Below, in pieces: positions 1 to 7,091 of a stretch of DNA of 9,983 bases (position 1 is the first letter of the stretch; each line of letters opens with the position of its first letter). Location of the stretch: NCBI GenBank assembly GCA_902780985.1, contig CACZHN010000079.1, forward strand, positions 1-9,983, read 5' to 3'. The notes beneath the pieces are model-generated. The model saw only the letters and a program-made list of their open reading frames with translations, was not told the origin of the DNA and did no database searches. Position numbers and translations under genes: made by a program. This DNA comes from an uncultured Lachnospiraceae bacterium (GTDB taxonomy: Bacteria; Bacillota_A; Clostridia; Lachnospirales; Lachnospiraceae).

Positions 1-1116
1 AAGGCAAAGGTTGAGAATTACAAGGAGCTTGGTCTTAACTCAGAGACAGCTGTTGTATTCAACATCACAAGCCGTGAGCAGGTTATCATCAACACATGGT
101 ACGGCGGAGAGATGAAGAAGGGTATGTTCTCAATGATGAACTACTATCTCCCACTTCAGGGCATGGCTTCAATGCACTGCTCAGCTAACACAGATATGGA
201 CGGAAAGAACACAGCTATCTTCTTCGGTCTTTCAGGAACAGGTAAGACAACTCTTTCTACAGATCCTAAGCGTCTTCTCATCGGTGATGATGAGCACGGT
301 TGGGATGACAACGGAGTATTCAACTTTGAGGGTGGATGCTACGCTAAGGTTATCAACCTTGATAAGGAATCAGAGCCTGATATCTACAACGCAATCAGAA
401 GAGATGCTCTTCTTGAGAACGTTACAGTTGATGAGAACGGAAAGATCGATTTCGCTGATAAGTCAGTTACAGAGAATACTCGTGTATCTTACCCAATCGA
501 GCACATCGAGAACATCGCTAAGAAGGTAAACGGAATTTCAGCTGGTCCTGACGCTAAGGATGTTATCTTCCTTTCAGCTGATGCATTCGGAGTACTTCCT
601 CCTGTATCAATCCTTACACCGGAGCAGACAAAGTACTACTTCCTTTCAGGATTCACAGCTAAGCTTGCAGGTACAGAGAGAGGTATCACAGAGCCTACAC
701 CTACATTCTCAGCTTGCTTCGGACAGGCATTCCTTGAGCTTCATCCTACAAAGTATGCTGAAGAGCTTGTTAAGAAGATGGAGAAGGTCGGAGCTAAGGC
801 TTACCTTGTAAATACAGGTTGGAACGGAACAGGAAAGAGAATCACAATCAAGGATACACGTGGTATCATCGATGCTATCCTTAACGGAGATATCAACAAG
901 GCTCCTACAAAGAAGATCCCTGTATTCGATTTCGAAGTACCAACAGAGCTTCCTGGAGTTGACACAGGTATTCTTGATCCTAGAGATACATATGCTGATG
1001 CATCTGAGTGGGATGCTAAGGCTGCTGATCTTGCCGGAAGATTCATCAAGAACTTCAAGAAGTATGAAGGAAATGAAGCTGGTAAGGCACTTGTTGCTGC
1101 AGGTCCACAGCTGTAA
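1..1116 (+). CDS. pckA: Phosphoenolpyruvate carboxykinase (ATP), C-terminal part
   Basis: Cytosolic enzyme that interconverts oxaloacetate plus ATP with phosphoenolpyruvate, CO2 and ADP; in fermentative anaerobes it often runs in the carboxylating direction. The reading frame is open from the first base, so the gene is cut by the window edge. 371 residues are visible, against about 530 for the family, so roughly the first 160 are missing. Seen in order (window residue numbers): GGEMKKG near 35-41 in the substrate/metal region, the P-loop [11 protein letters not shown] at 76-86, the kinase-2-like metal motif LIGDDEHGW at 93-101, and the conserved arginine of ENTRVSYP at 161. The TAA stop is at 1114-1116, followed by a strong terminator. 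Leucine is almost always CTT and lysine AAG, a bias typical of a highly expressed gene. The ATG at 112 is an internal methionine, not the start. Confidence 0.97.
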   Translation, partial: KAKVENYKELGLNSETAVVFNITSREQVIINTWYGGEMKKGMFSMMNYYLPLQGMASMHCSANTDMDGKNTAIFFGLSGTGKTTLSTDPKRLLIGDDEHGWDDNGVFNFEGGCYAKVINLDKESEPDIYNAIRRDALLENVTVDENGKIDFADKSVTENTRVSYPIEHIENIAKKVNGISAGPDAKDVIFLSADAFGVLPPVSILTPEQTKYYFLSGFTAKLAGTERGITEPTPTFSACFGQAFLELHPTKYAEELVKKMEKVGAKAYLVNTGWNGTGKRITIKDTRGIIDAILNGDINKAPTKKIPVFDFEVPTELPGVDTGILDPRDTYADASEWDAKAADLAGRFIKNFKKYEGNEAGKALVAAGPQL

Positions 1117-1146
1117 GTTTTTCTATAGCAATTAATTGACCGATAT

Positions 1147-1186
1147 AACGGCAGTGGCTGGAATACAGCCACTGTCGTTTTGTTTT
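1147..1186 (+). terminator. Intrinsic terminator of pckA
   Basis: A 14-base-pair stem (1147-1160 with 1166-1179, one G-U pair) closes a 5-base loop, GAATA. A T-rich run, TTTGTTTT, follows. It sits 30 bases after the pckA stop and separates pckA from the membrane protein gene at 1215. Confidence 0.9.
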
Positions 1187-1214
1187 ATGAGAAAGATGCC
1201 GGGTAAGGAAAACA

Positions 1215-2465
1215 ATGAATATCAATATAAGCAGGATTATAAAAATGCTTCTCATAGTAGCGGCCGGAATACTTGTGGGATTTTTGCTTCTTATAAATGT
1301 ATATGCGCTTCCCACAGGGAAAATGATCTCCCACGTGAAGGAGTCCAGAGAGGATCTGCTGGAAGAAGGGGACCGCATGAAGTGGGGCGGTTATCTGACT
1401 TACTCAGACGGATTTACGGATTCCATAATGATAAGCAAAGCCATATATAACGGAAGCGGTTCGCTGGCGGAGAAGTCCATGATGAATTACGGTATTCAGG
1501 CGGAGGGCTATTCCACCATGACGGAACAGCTCATCGCGGCACTGGACGGCACCGGTAATACCTACGTTAAGGATTACCCGACATACTGGCACGGATATCT
1601 GGCGGTTCTGAAACCGCTGCTGATGTTTTTCAACATCGGAGAGATCAGGATGATCAACATGATCCTGCAGACCATACTTCTGGTGATGTGTGTGATCCTG
1701 GTATACGAGAATCTGGGACGCAGATATCTGGCGGCACTTATCCCGGGAATACTCTTTATGAATCCGGTTACGGCGGCCATATCATTTCAGTTTGCGACCA
1801 TGTACTATATACTGTTGATAACTCTCATCATTATGTTGATGTACAGGGTCAAGTTGTCGGAAAAGCAGACCTATTCTTATCTCTTTCTGGTCTGCGGCAT
1901 GGCATGTGCCTTCTTTGACTTTCTGACGGTTCCGGTGGTGGCACTGGGAATACCTCTGGTATTCTTCATCCTGATGGAGGGAGTTAAGAATTTTGCGGAC
2001 GGAATAAAAGAACTGATCACCAAGAGCCTGGCCTGGTCACTGGGATATATCGGAATGTGGAGCGGTAAATGGGTACTGGCTTCTATTATTACGAAATCAA
2101 ATATCATTCAGAAAGCGCTGGAACAGATACGTTATCGTTCGGGATCGGAGTTCTATAAGAATGAAGGAGATGTCTTCGGAAGACTGGACGGCATAAAGGA
2201 AAACCTGACGGTTCTGGGGAATAATCCGTTGGTGCTGGGATTTATCATCGCCGCAGCACTTGTGATCATAATGGGCATCTTTACAAAGAGAACGAAGAAT
2301 GTGAGCCGTAAGGAAGCGGCCATCTTACTTATAATAGCGCTGTATCCTTTCGCATGGTATATAGCCGCTCTGAATCATTCGGCACTGCATTCATTTATAA
2401 CCTGGAGAGATCTTTCGGTAACTGTGACGGCAGTTATGGCAGCTTTGATTAATTTTTTTAAATAA
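1215..2465 (+). CDS. Polytopic membrane protein of unknown function, possibly GT-C-like
   Basis: I do not recognise this 416-residue protein with confidence. About ten hydrophobic segments are visible, near residues 8-30, 145-164, 170-190, 193-210, 219-237, 238-255, 270-292, 339-355, 367-385 and 398-415. A long hydrophilic loop (about 31-125) follows the first segment. It holds the acidic stretch YSDGFTDS (63-70) and ends in DYPTYWHGY (120-128). Near the C-terminus is a polar cluster, WYIAALNHSALHSFITWRD (381-399), rich in residues typical of conserved sites. One N-terminal helix, a big external loop with acidic residues and many following helices resembles GT-C glycosyltransferases or other envelope-polysaccharide membrane proteins, but this is inference. 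The ATG at 1215 follows AAGGAA at 1205-1210 with short spacing, so the ribosome site is modest. Codons use CTG for leucine far more than pckA. The gene is monocistronic as seen here, and the next gene has its own promoter. Confidence 0.85.
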   Translation: MNINISRIIKMLLIVAAGILVGFLLLINVYALPTGKMISHVKESREDLLEEGDRMKWGGYLTYSDGFTDSIMISKAIYNGSGSLAEKSMMNYGIQAEGYSTMTEQLIAALDGTGNTYVKDYPTYWHGYLAVLKPLLMFFNIGEIRMINMILQTILLVMCVILVYENLGRRYLAALIPGILFMNPVTAAISFQFATMYYILLITLIIMLMYRVKLSEKQTYSYLFLVCGMACAFFDFLTVPVVALGIPLVFFILMEGVKNFADGIKELITKSLAWSLGYIGMWSGKWVLASIITKSNIIQKALEQIRYRSGSEFYKNEGDVFGRLDGIKENLTVLGNNPLVLGFIIAAALVIIMGIFTKRTKNVSRKEAAILLIIALYPFAWYIAALNHSALHSFITWRDLSVTVTAVMAALINFFK

Positions 2466-2488
2466 TTTGCCGAAATAATTAATTATAT

Positions 2489-2517
2489 TTGACATTTGGC
2501 CTTTTATTGATTATATT
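2489..2517 (+). promoter_or_regulatory. Sigma-A promoter of the aspartate aminotransferase gene
   Basis: A perfect -35 TTGACA (2489-2494) is followed by exactly 17 bases and TATATT (2512-2517), in an AT-rich stretch just after the preceding gene's stop. The expected transcript start is near 2524, giving a leader of about 40 bases before the ATG at 2564. Confidence 0.85.
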
Positions 2518-2547
2518 CTATATGTTTTAAAGTTTGACTTATTAGTT

Positions 2548-2555
2548 GAGAGGAG
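2548..2555 (+). promoter_or_regulatory. Ribosome binding site that fixes the aminotransferase start
   Basis: GAGAGGAG lies 8 bases before the ATG at 2564. An in-frame TTG at 2546-2548 overlaps this site and cannot be used together with it, so the protein starts at 2564 and not at 2546. Confidence 0.85.
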
Positions 2556-2563
2556 ATTTGACG

Positions 2564-3853
2564 ATGAAAGCTTATTCAGAGATGAGTAAAGAAGAGATGC
2601 AGCAGGAGCTTGCGTCACTTAAGGCACAGTACAGAAAATTCCAGGATATGGACCTTTCACTTGATATGAGCAGAGGAAAGCCATGTCGCGAGCAGCTTGA
2701 TGTATCTATGGGAATGATGGATACACTTAATTCTGAAGCCGATCTCACATGCGAAGACGGAACAGACTGCCGTAACTACGGTGTTCTTACAGGTATTCAG
2801 GAAGCAAAGGTTCTTATCGGAGATATGATGGAGAACAATCCTGATAACATTATCATCTACGGAAATTCTTCTCTTAACGTTATGTATGATACAGTAAGCC
2901 GTGCTATGACACACGGTATCCTCGGCAATACACCTTGGTGCAAGCTGGACAAGGTTAAGTTCCTTTGCCCTGTACCGGGTTATGACAGACATTTTGCCAT
3001 CACAGAGTATTTCGGAATCGAGATGATCCCTGTTCCTATGTCACCGGAAGGTCCTGACATGGACATGGTTGAGAAGCTTGTAGCAGAGGATGAGACCATC
3101 AAGGGTATCTGGTGCTGCCCTAAGTATTCAAACCCACAGGGTTATTCATATTCGGATGAGACAGTAAGAAGATTTGCACGCCTTAAGCCGGCTGCAAAGG
3201 ACTTCCGTATATTCTGGGATAACGCTTACGGAATTCATCATCTGTACGATCACGATCAGGATTACCTTATCGAGATCCTTGCAGAGTGTAAGAGAGCAGG
3301 CAACCCTGATCTCGTATATAAGTTCGCATCAACTTCAAAGATCACATTCCCGGGTAGCGGTATTGCAGCACTTGCTACATCACCTAACAACCTGGAAGAC
3401 ATCATGAAGCAGATGAAGAACCAGACAATCGGACATGATAAGGTTAACCAGCTTCGTCATGTAAGATTCTTCAAGGACATTCACGGTATGACAGAGCATA
3501 TGCGTAAGCATGCCGATATCATCAGACCTAAGTTCGAGGCAGTTCTTGAGATATTCGAGAACAACCTTGCCGGACTCGGAGTAGGTGAGTGGACAAATCC
3601 TAAGGGAGGATATTTCATAAGCTTTGACAGCCTTCCGGGATGCGCTAAGGCTATCGTTAACAAGGCTAAGAAGGCCGGTGTAACTATGACAGGCGCAGGA
3701 GCAACATGGCCTTACGGAAAGGATCCTCAGGATTCAAACATTCGTGTAGCTCCGACATATCCGACACTTGAGGATCTTAAGATAGCTGCTGAGCTCTTCA
3801 CTCTTTGTGTAAGAATCGTAAGTCTTGAGAAGCTTATCAGCGAGGCAGAATAA
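2564..3853 (+). CDS. Aspartate aminotransferase, class Ic (PF12897-type)
   Basis: PLP enzyme expected to exchange the amino group between aspartate and 2-oxoglutarate, giving oxaloacetate and glutamate. The 429 residues match the length of the class Ic family (Corynebacterium AspT type). Visible fold-type I landmarks: SRGKP (36-40), GNSSLN in the phosphate-binding region (100-105), SNPQG (189-193, the usual NPxG), the PLP-pyridine aspartate and tyrosine in DNAY (219-222), the Schiff-base lysine K259 in STSKITFPGSG, and the carboxylate-binding arginine R394 in SNIRVAP. The start at ATG 2564 is chosen from the strong GAGAGGAG site. The gene has its own consensus promoter and terminator, so it is probably transcribed alone. 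Its CTT/AAG codon preference matches pckA and suggests strong expression. Both enzymes handle oxaloacetate. Substrate preference is inferred from the family; other amino acid donors cannot be excluded. Confidence 0.92.
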   Translation: MKAYSEMSKEEMQQELASLKAQYRKFQDMDLSLDMSRGKPCREQLDVSMGMMDTLNSEADLTCEDGTDCRNYGVLTGIQEAKVLIGDMMENNPDNIIIYGNSSLNVMYDTVSRAMTHGILGNTPWCKLDKVKFLCPVPGYDRHFAITEYFGIEMIPVPMSPEGPDMDMVEKLVAEDETIKGIWCCPKYSNPQGYSYSDETVRRFARLKPAAKDFRIFWDNAYGIHHLYDHDQDYLIEILAECKRAGNPDLVYKFASTSKITFPGSGIAALATSPNNLEDIMKQMKNQTIGHDKVNQLRHVRFFKDIHGMTEHMRKHADIIRPKFEAVLEIFENNLAGLGVGEWTNPKGGYFISFDSLPGCAKAIVNKAKKAGVTMTGAGATWPYGKDPQDSNIRVAPTYPTLEDLKIAAELFTLCVRIVSLEKLISEAE

Positions 3854-3863
3854 TATGTGATAT

Positions 3864-3896
3864 AAACCCCTGCAGACAAGGTACTGCAGGGGTTTT
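3864..3896 (+). terminator. Intrinsic terminator after the aminotransferase gene
   Basis: A perfect 12-base-pair stem (3864-3875 with 3884-3895, AAACCCCTGCAG on the left) encloses an 8-base loop. The stem ends in TTTT. It begins 10 bases after the stop codon. Confidence 0.92.
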
Positions 3897-3922
3897 CGTA
3901 TATCCGGGATAACATTTACCAC

Positions 3923-3951
3923 TTGTAAAGCACTATACAGCTGATTATACT
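3923..3951 (+). promoter_or_regulatory. Sigma-A promoter of the pseudouridine synthase operon
   Basis: TTGTAA (3923-3928), a 17-base spacer and TATACT (3946-3951) form a good promoter. It lies between the upstream terminator and the ATG at 3987. The transcript would begin near 3958, giving a leader of about 29 bases. It probably drives all four genes up to 7024. Confidence 0.75.
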
Positions 3952-3986
3952 ATTAGTTACGGAAAGAATATAAGAGAGGTAAAACC

Positions 3987-4730
3987 ATGGCAAAATCAAG
4001 TAAACTCGATATAGTTTTCGAAGATGAATATATGATCGCCTGTGTGAAACCCTACGGTGTTTCATCTCAGCCGGACAACGGAAGCGGAGAAGACCTGATG
4101 ACTACGGTCAAGAACTATCTGTATGACGAGGGGCTGAAGAAGGGCGTGGACGAGGAGCCGTATCTGGCAGTCATCAACAGACTGGACAGACCGGTATCCG
4201 GTATAGTTCTTTATGCCAAGACGGAAGATATGGCAGCCTCTCTTTCGGATATGATACAGAACGACGAGATATCCAAGTTCTATCAGGCGGTAGTTACGGG
4301 ATTTTTTGAAGAGCCGGAAGGAACACTTACGGACTGGATACTCTTCGATAAGAAGACAAATGTATCCAGAATCGTTTCAGCGGATACAAAGGGTGCCAAG
4401 AAGGCGGAACTTAACTACGAGGTTCTGGACGAGCTGGATACGGACGAAGGACCTATCAGCTATCTTCTCATCGAACTTATGACAGGCCGTCACCATCAGA
4501 TCAGATGCCAGCTTGCCAACGCGGGCTGCGGAATATGGGGCGACACAAAGTACAACAGGAAGTTCGGCGAGAAGAAGAGTAAGCCGGGAACGAAACAGAA
4601 GAAGCGTTTGGGAATAGGACTTTTCTCAACTATGCTTGAGTTTACCCATCCTGTAACGGGGGAGGAGATATCCCTTCACAGAGAACCGGAAGGAGAAGCT
4701 TTTGATATCATAGATCAGATGGACTGGTAA
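3987..4730 (+). CDS. RluA-family pseudouridine synthase
   Basis: Expected to isomerise specific uridines to pseudouridine in rRNA or tRNA in the cytosol; the target base cannot be read from the sequence. The 247 residues are a stand-alone catalytic domain with no N-terminal S4 RNA-binding domain. The catalytic aspartate is D67 in NRLDRPVSG (64-72). The family usually has HRLD, so the histidine is replaced by asparagine N64. The uridine-binding arginine motif GRHHQIR is at 167-173. A strongly basic stretch at 191-207 (KK, KSK, KQKKR) probably contacts RNA. An early KPYGVSSQP segment (21-29) matches the family's KPxGxxxxP. The start is supported by AGAGAGGT ending 6 bases before the ATG. It is the first gene of a probable operon, 34 bases before the next. 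Confidence 0.93.
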   Translation: MAKSSKLDIVFEDEYMIACVKPYGVSSQPDNGSGEDLMTTVKNYLYDEGLKKGVDEEPYLAVINRLDRPVSGIVLYAKTEDMAASLSDMIQNDEISKFYQAVVTGFFEEPEGTLTDWILFDKKTNVSRIVSADTKGAKKAELNYEVLDELDTDEGPISYLLIELMTGRHHQIRCQLANAGCGIWGDTKYNRKFGEKKSKPGTKQKKRLGIGLFSTMLEFTHPVTGEEISLHREPEGEAFDIIDQMDW

Positions 4731-4750
4731 CATAGACCTATAGCAACATT

Positions 4751-4758
4751 AAGGAGGT
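4751..4758 (+). promoter_or_regulatory. Near-perfect Shine-Dalgarno of the Nif11-like gene
   Basis: AAGGAGGT with a 6-base spacer to the ATG at 4765 is the strongest ribosome site in the window. It suggests this small protein is made in more copies than its operon neighbours. Confidence 0.85.
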
Positions 4759-4764
4759 AATTCT

Positions 4765-5058
4765 ATGGATATTGGTGAAATTCTTGAGAAGTTGAAGGAA
4801 TTGGCTGTAAATGATAAGGAGCTTCGGAATAAGCTTTTGGATACCAAAAAGTCCGAAAGTCCGGTGGCGGATTTTTGTAAGCTGAGCACGGATGCGGGGC
4901 TTCCGCTTCATGCCATGGATCTTATAGCTTACGGGGAGGAATCCTATGCGGCTATGAGAAGGAGTACCAACGGCGGAGGAGAGAATTCCCCTCTTCTTAA
5001 CTGGGAAGACGATGCATACGAGATGTTCATGGCGGAAATTGCCATGCTTGATGATTGA
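4765..5058 (+). CDS. Small Nif11-leader-like protein of unknown function
   Basis: A 97-residue soluble, acidic protein. Residues 5-60 read as three short helices: EILEKLKELAVNDKELRNKL, then SPVADFCKLSTDAGLPL, then an alanine-rich turn. This pattern resembles Nif11-type leader domains, in which a 'D-x-E-L-x-x-K-L' helix precedes an 'A-x-x-x-G' helix. A glycine run NGGG (69-72) follows, as in leader cleavage regions, and then an acidic aromatic tail, SPLLNWEDDAYEMF (75-88), ending LDD. The tail lacks cysteine and has only one serine and no threonine, so it does not look like a lanthipeptide or thiopeptide core; the only cysteine, C38, is in the leader-like part. No modification enzyme or peptidase-transporter is encoded nearby. 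It could be a truly orphan Nif11 protein or a housekeeping family sharing that fold. Family assignment is from pattern recognition only. It is a real gene by its AAGGAGGT site and operon position, 21 bases before the next gene. Confidence 0.85.
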   Translation: MDIGEILEKLKELAVNDKELRNKLLDTKKSESPVADFCKLSTDAGLPLHAMDLIAYGEESYAAMRRSTNGGGENSPLLNWEDDAYEMFMAEIAMLDD

Positions 5059-5079
5059 TCACAATGAAGGTAAGTAACA

Positions 5080-6114
5080 ATGTTTGAACTGATAAAACAC
5101 TTTGTCATACTGACATGGAGAGAACTTGTAGACTGGATATATCTGAATAACGATTCGATCGGAGCATATATAGTAAAAGTCCTGATTGCATTTTTCATTT
5201 ATATCGTAGCCAGTGACATAGTAAAAAAGATATTCAGAAAAGCCCAGAAGAATATGGAGAAGAAAGAGATAAATAAGTTCATATCGAGCTATCTCATCTT
5301 TGTTCCCATGTATATGATCCTGTCCTGCATGATCATTACCCTGTTTGACCACATCAATAAGATCGAAGTATCACCGCAGGTAACCATAGTGCTGTTCCTG
5401 TTCCTCTTCCTTATTCTGGCGGTCAAAGGTTTCTTTACAAGACTTATCACAAATGCGATCCGTTCCACCAAGAGGGCGCTCAGAGGTGATGACGATGATG
5501 TATATGCGGAGCTTACCCAGATATATATTCCGAGATTCATTACATCAAAAAGTATAAGACTCCTGATAGATTTCGGCTTCAAGCTGGTGTGCGTTGCCAT
5601 CGCATCATTTCTCATATATTTCAGTTATCAGGGTATCATCTACATGATCGATACCAACGGTGAGGAGATCAGTTATCTGTTCAACAGACCCGATGATCTT
5701 CTTGCAAGGGAAATGAATACCGAATTTACGGATGATATAAAACTCGGAGACTCCATGCCGGTATTTACCAGCGGACAGGTTACGGCAAAGACCGACGGAG
5801 AGCTTAACATCGTATATGTAAACAACGAAAGAGTCGGATTCAATACCACAGGAAGAGATTATAAGATCTTCGGTATATCCGTAAATATGACCGAGATAAG
5901 CCTGAAGCACAGAGTTACTCTGGTTTATGACCGAGTGCTTCACAACCTGCCGAGTGCATACGGAGGAAAGTCAAACATGACCTACTTCGTCAATGACGAG
6001 ACCGGAGAATGTTTAGTGGTCATAATCAGCAGCTCATCCAACAAGGTTGTGAGCGTTTCGTATTTTACGGATTTCGACAAGGTTACGGAAGGCATAACAC
6101 TGACATCGGAATAG
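5080..6114 (+). CDS. Membrane protein: MscS-like N-terminal half, unrecognised external domain
   Basis: A 344-residue protein I cannot name. An amphipathic start (1-22) is followed by hydrophobic helices near 28-48, 72-90, 100-119 and 161-188. The basic linkers after helix 1 (KKIFRKAQKNMEKKE, 49-63) and helix 3 (TRLITNAIRSTKRALRG, 120-136) should be cytoplasmic. That puts the C-terminal 155 residues outside the membrane. The run of helix 1, a basic linker and 'NKFISSYL' resembles the first transmembrane pair of MscS-type mechanosensitive channels. The glycine/alanine-rich pore helix and the MscS beta domain are not apparent. The external part (190-344) looks beta-rich, with alternating stretches such as ELNIVYVNNERVGF and CLVVIISSSSNKVVSVSYF. 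AAGGT ends 8 bases before the ATG. The gene is tightly placed, with gaps of 21 and 16 bases, and is presumably cotranscribed with its neighbours. Confidence 0.88.
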   Translation: MFELIKHFVILTWRELVDWIYLNNDSIGAYIVKVLIAFFIYIVASDIVKKIFRKAQKNMEKKEINKFISSYLIFVPMYMILSCMIITLFDHINKIEVSPQVTIVLFLFLFLILAVKGFFTRLITNAIRSTKRALRGDDDDVYAELTQIYIPRFITSKSIRLLIDFGFKLVCVAIASFLIYFSYQGIIYMIDTNGEEISYLFNRPDDLLAREMNTEFTDDIKLGDSMPVFTSGQVTAKTDGELNIVYVNNERVGFNTTGRDYKIFGISVNMTEISLKHRVTLVYDRVLHNLPSAYGGKSNMTYFVNDETGECLVVIISSSSNKVVSVSYFTDFDKVTEGITLTSE

Positions 6115-6130
6115 ACAGAGGAGTATTGAT

Positions 6131-7024
6131 ATGAAAATGAATTACCTGTACGAAGTACCGGATTATAAGAAGATAAGAGTTATCATAGATACCGATGCGG
6201 CCTGCGAGGCAGACGATCCCTTTGCCATAGTGCAGGGACTGCTGAGCCCGAAGCTTACGGTAAAAGGAATTGTAGCAGAGCATTTTGTATCCGAAGGCTC
6301 CATGGAGAGAAGCCTGGCGGAGATAAAGACCATTCTGGAGCTTATGGATATTACGGATGTTCCTGCCCTGGCGGGAAATGAAGGCCCACTCAAAAGCGGG
6401 GACGAGGCCGAAACTTCCGAAGGCGTGGACTTTATCATAAAGGAAGCTCTGGCCGATGATCCTCATCCGCTGTACATCCTGTGTCAGGGAGCCATCACCA
6501 ACGTGGCCGCTGCATTTATCAGATGTCCCGAGATAATCGATAAGGTTACTGTCATCTGGATAGGAACCCACGGAGGCGGAAATGTAGAGCCGCCGTTCAG
6601 AGAGTTCAACGCAGGCAACGACGTTATTGCGGCAAATAAGGTACTTAAGTCGGGAACAAACCTGTGGCTTGTTCCGTCGGACGTATATATCACCATCAAC
6701 ATCGGACTGGCAGAGATCCAGCGCAGGATCATGCCTTGCGGAAAGATCGGAAAGCATCTTTTCGATAACATGGATACCTACAACAGATCCGAAGAAGCGG
6801 GATGGACCAAGGGTGAGAGCTGGTCACTGGGAGATTCGCCGGCCATAGCACTGGCACTGAACCCGGACTGCGGTAAGTATAAGATCGAACCGGCACCGGA
6901 CGTTCTGGAGGATACAACCAGCAGGGAGAATCCGGAGAACCCGATGATACGCATTTACAAATCAGTGGATTCCAGATACATTCTGGAGGATCTGATAGCA
7001 AAGCTGGAGCTTACCTATTTATAA
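6131..7024 (+). CDS. Inosine-uridine-type nucleoside hydrolase, variant subfamily
   Basis: Expected to hydrolyse the N-glycosidic bond of a nucleoside or a related riboside, giving the base and ribose; substrate unknown. The 297 residues fit the family (about 310). The N-terminal calcium motif reads DTDAACEADD (20-29), two residues longer than the classic DTDPGxDD, as in a divergent branch with motifs of the DTDAxxExDD type. Other landmarks are GAITNVA (120-126, usual GPLTN), EFNAGNDVIAA (158-168, the substrate asparagine and aspartate) and GDSP (234-237). In GDSP the aspartate should bind calcium, but the histidine that precedes it in classic enzymes is glycine. No signal peptide is seen, so it is cytosolic. 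AGAGGAG ends 7 bases before the ATG; a second ATG at 6137 is less well placed. It is the last gene of the operon, with no hairpin terminator after its stop. Confidence 0.92.
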   Translation: MKMNYLYEVPDYKKIRVIIDTDAACEADDPFAIVQGLLSPKLTVKGIVAEHFVSEGSMERSLAEIKTILELMDITDVPALAGNEGPLKSGDEAETSEGVDFIIKEALADDPHPLYILCQGAITNVAAAFIRCPEIIDKVTVIWIGTHGGGNVEPPFREFNAGNDVIAANKVLKSGTNLWLVPSDVYITINIGLAEIQRRIMPCGKIGKHLFDNMDTYNRSEEAGWTKGESWSLGDSPAIALALNPDCGKYKIEPAPDVLEDTTSRENPENPMIRIYKSVDSRYILEDLIAKLELTYL

Positions 7025-7032
7025 AACGGCAC

Positions 7033-7061
7033 TTTAATAACATTTTCAGTTGTGTTACAAT
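7033..7061 (+). promoter_or_regulatory. Extended -10 promoter of proS
   Basis: TACAAT (7056-7061) is preceded by TG one base upstream (7053-7054), an extended -10. TTTAAT at 7033-7038 is a weak -35 with 17-base spacing. The transcript would begin near 7068, about 54 bases before the start codon. Confidence 0.65.
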
Positions 7062-7062
7062 A

Positions 7063-7091
7063 GTGCTCGGCGCTGAATGGTGCTCGGCGCC
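7063..7091 (+). repeat. Two GTGCTCGGCGC repeats forming a 5' leader hairpin
   Basis: GTGCTCGGCGC occurs at 7063-7073 and again at 7080-7090, a 17-base period. Because GGCGCC is self-complementary, the copies can pair as a hairpin, GGCGCTGA (7069-7076) with TCGGCGCC (7084-7091), one G-U pair and a 7-base loop. It would lie at the very 5' end of the proS transcript. No T-run follows, so it is not a terminator for the upstream operon. Confidence 0.6.

Noticed and set aside
1136..1450. 104-residue + strand open frame beginning in the pckA terminator
   Set aside because: It overlaps the membrane protein gene in another frame, runs through the terminator stem, and its product looks random in composition.
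2440..2462. T-run at the end of the membrane protein gene as a terminator
   Set aside because: Seven Ts encode the final Asn-Phe-Phe codons, and no stable stem precedes them.
2460..2481. Direct repeat AAATAATT before the aminotransferase promoter
   Set aside because: Short, AT-only repeats are expected by chance in this AT-rich gap.
2546..2563. In-frame TTG start giving six extra residues to the aminotransferase
   Set aside because: The TTG overlaps the GAGAGGAG ribosome site that serves the ATG at 2564, and has no site of its own.
6083..6757. 224-residue open frame on the minus strand over the nucleoside hydrolase
   Set aside because: It is fully overlapped by well-supported + strand genes, has no recognisable motif and follows from their codon pattern.
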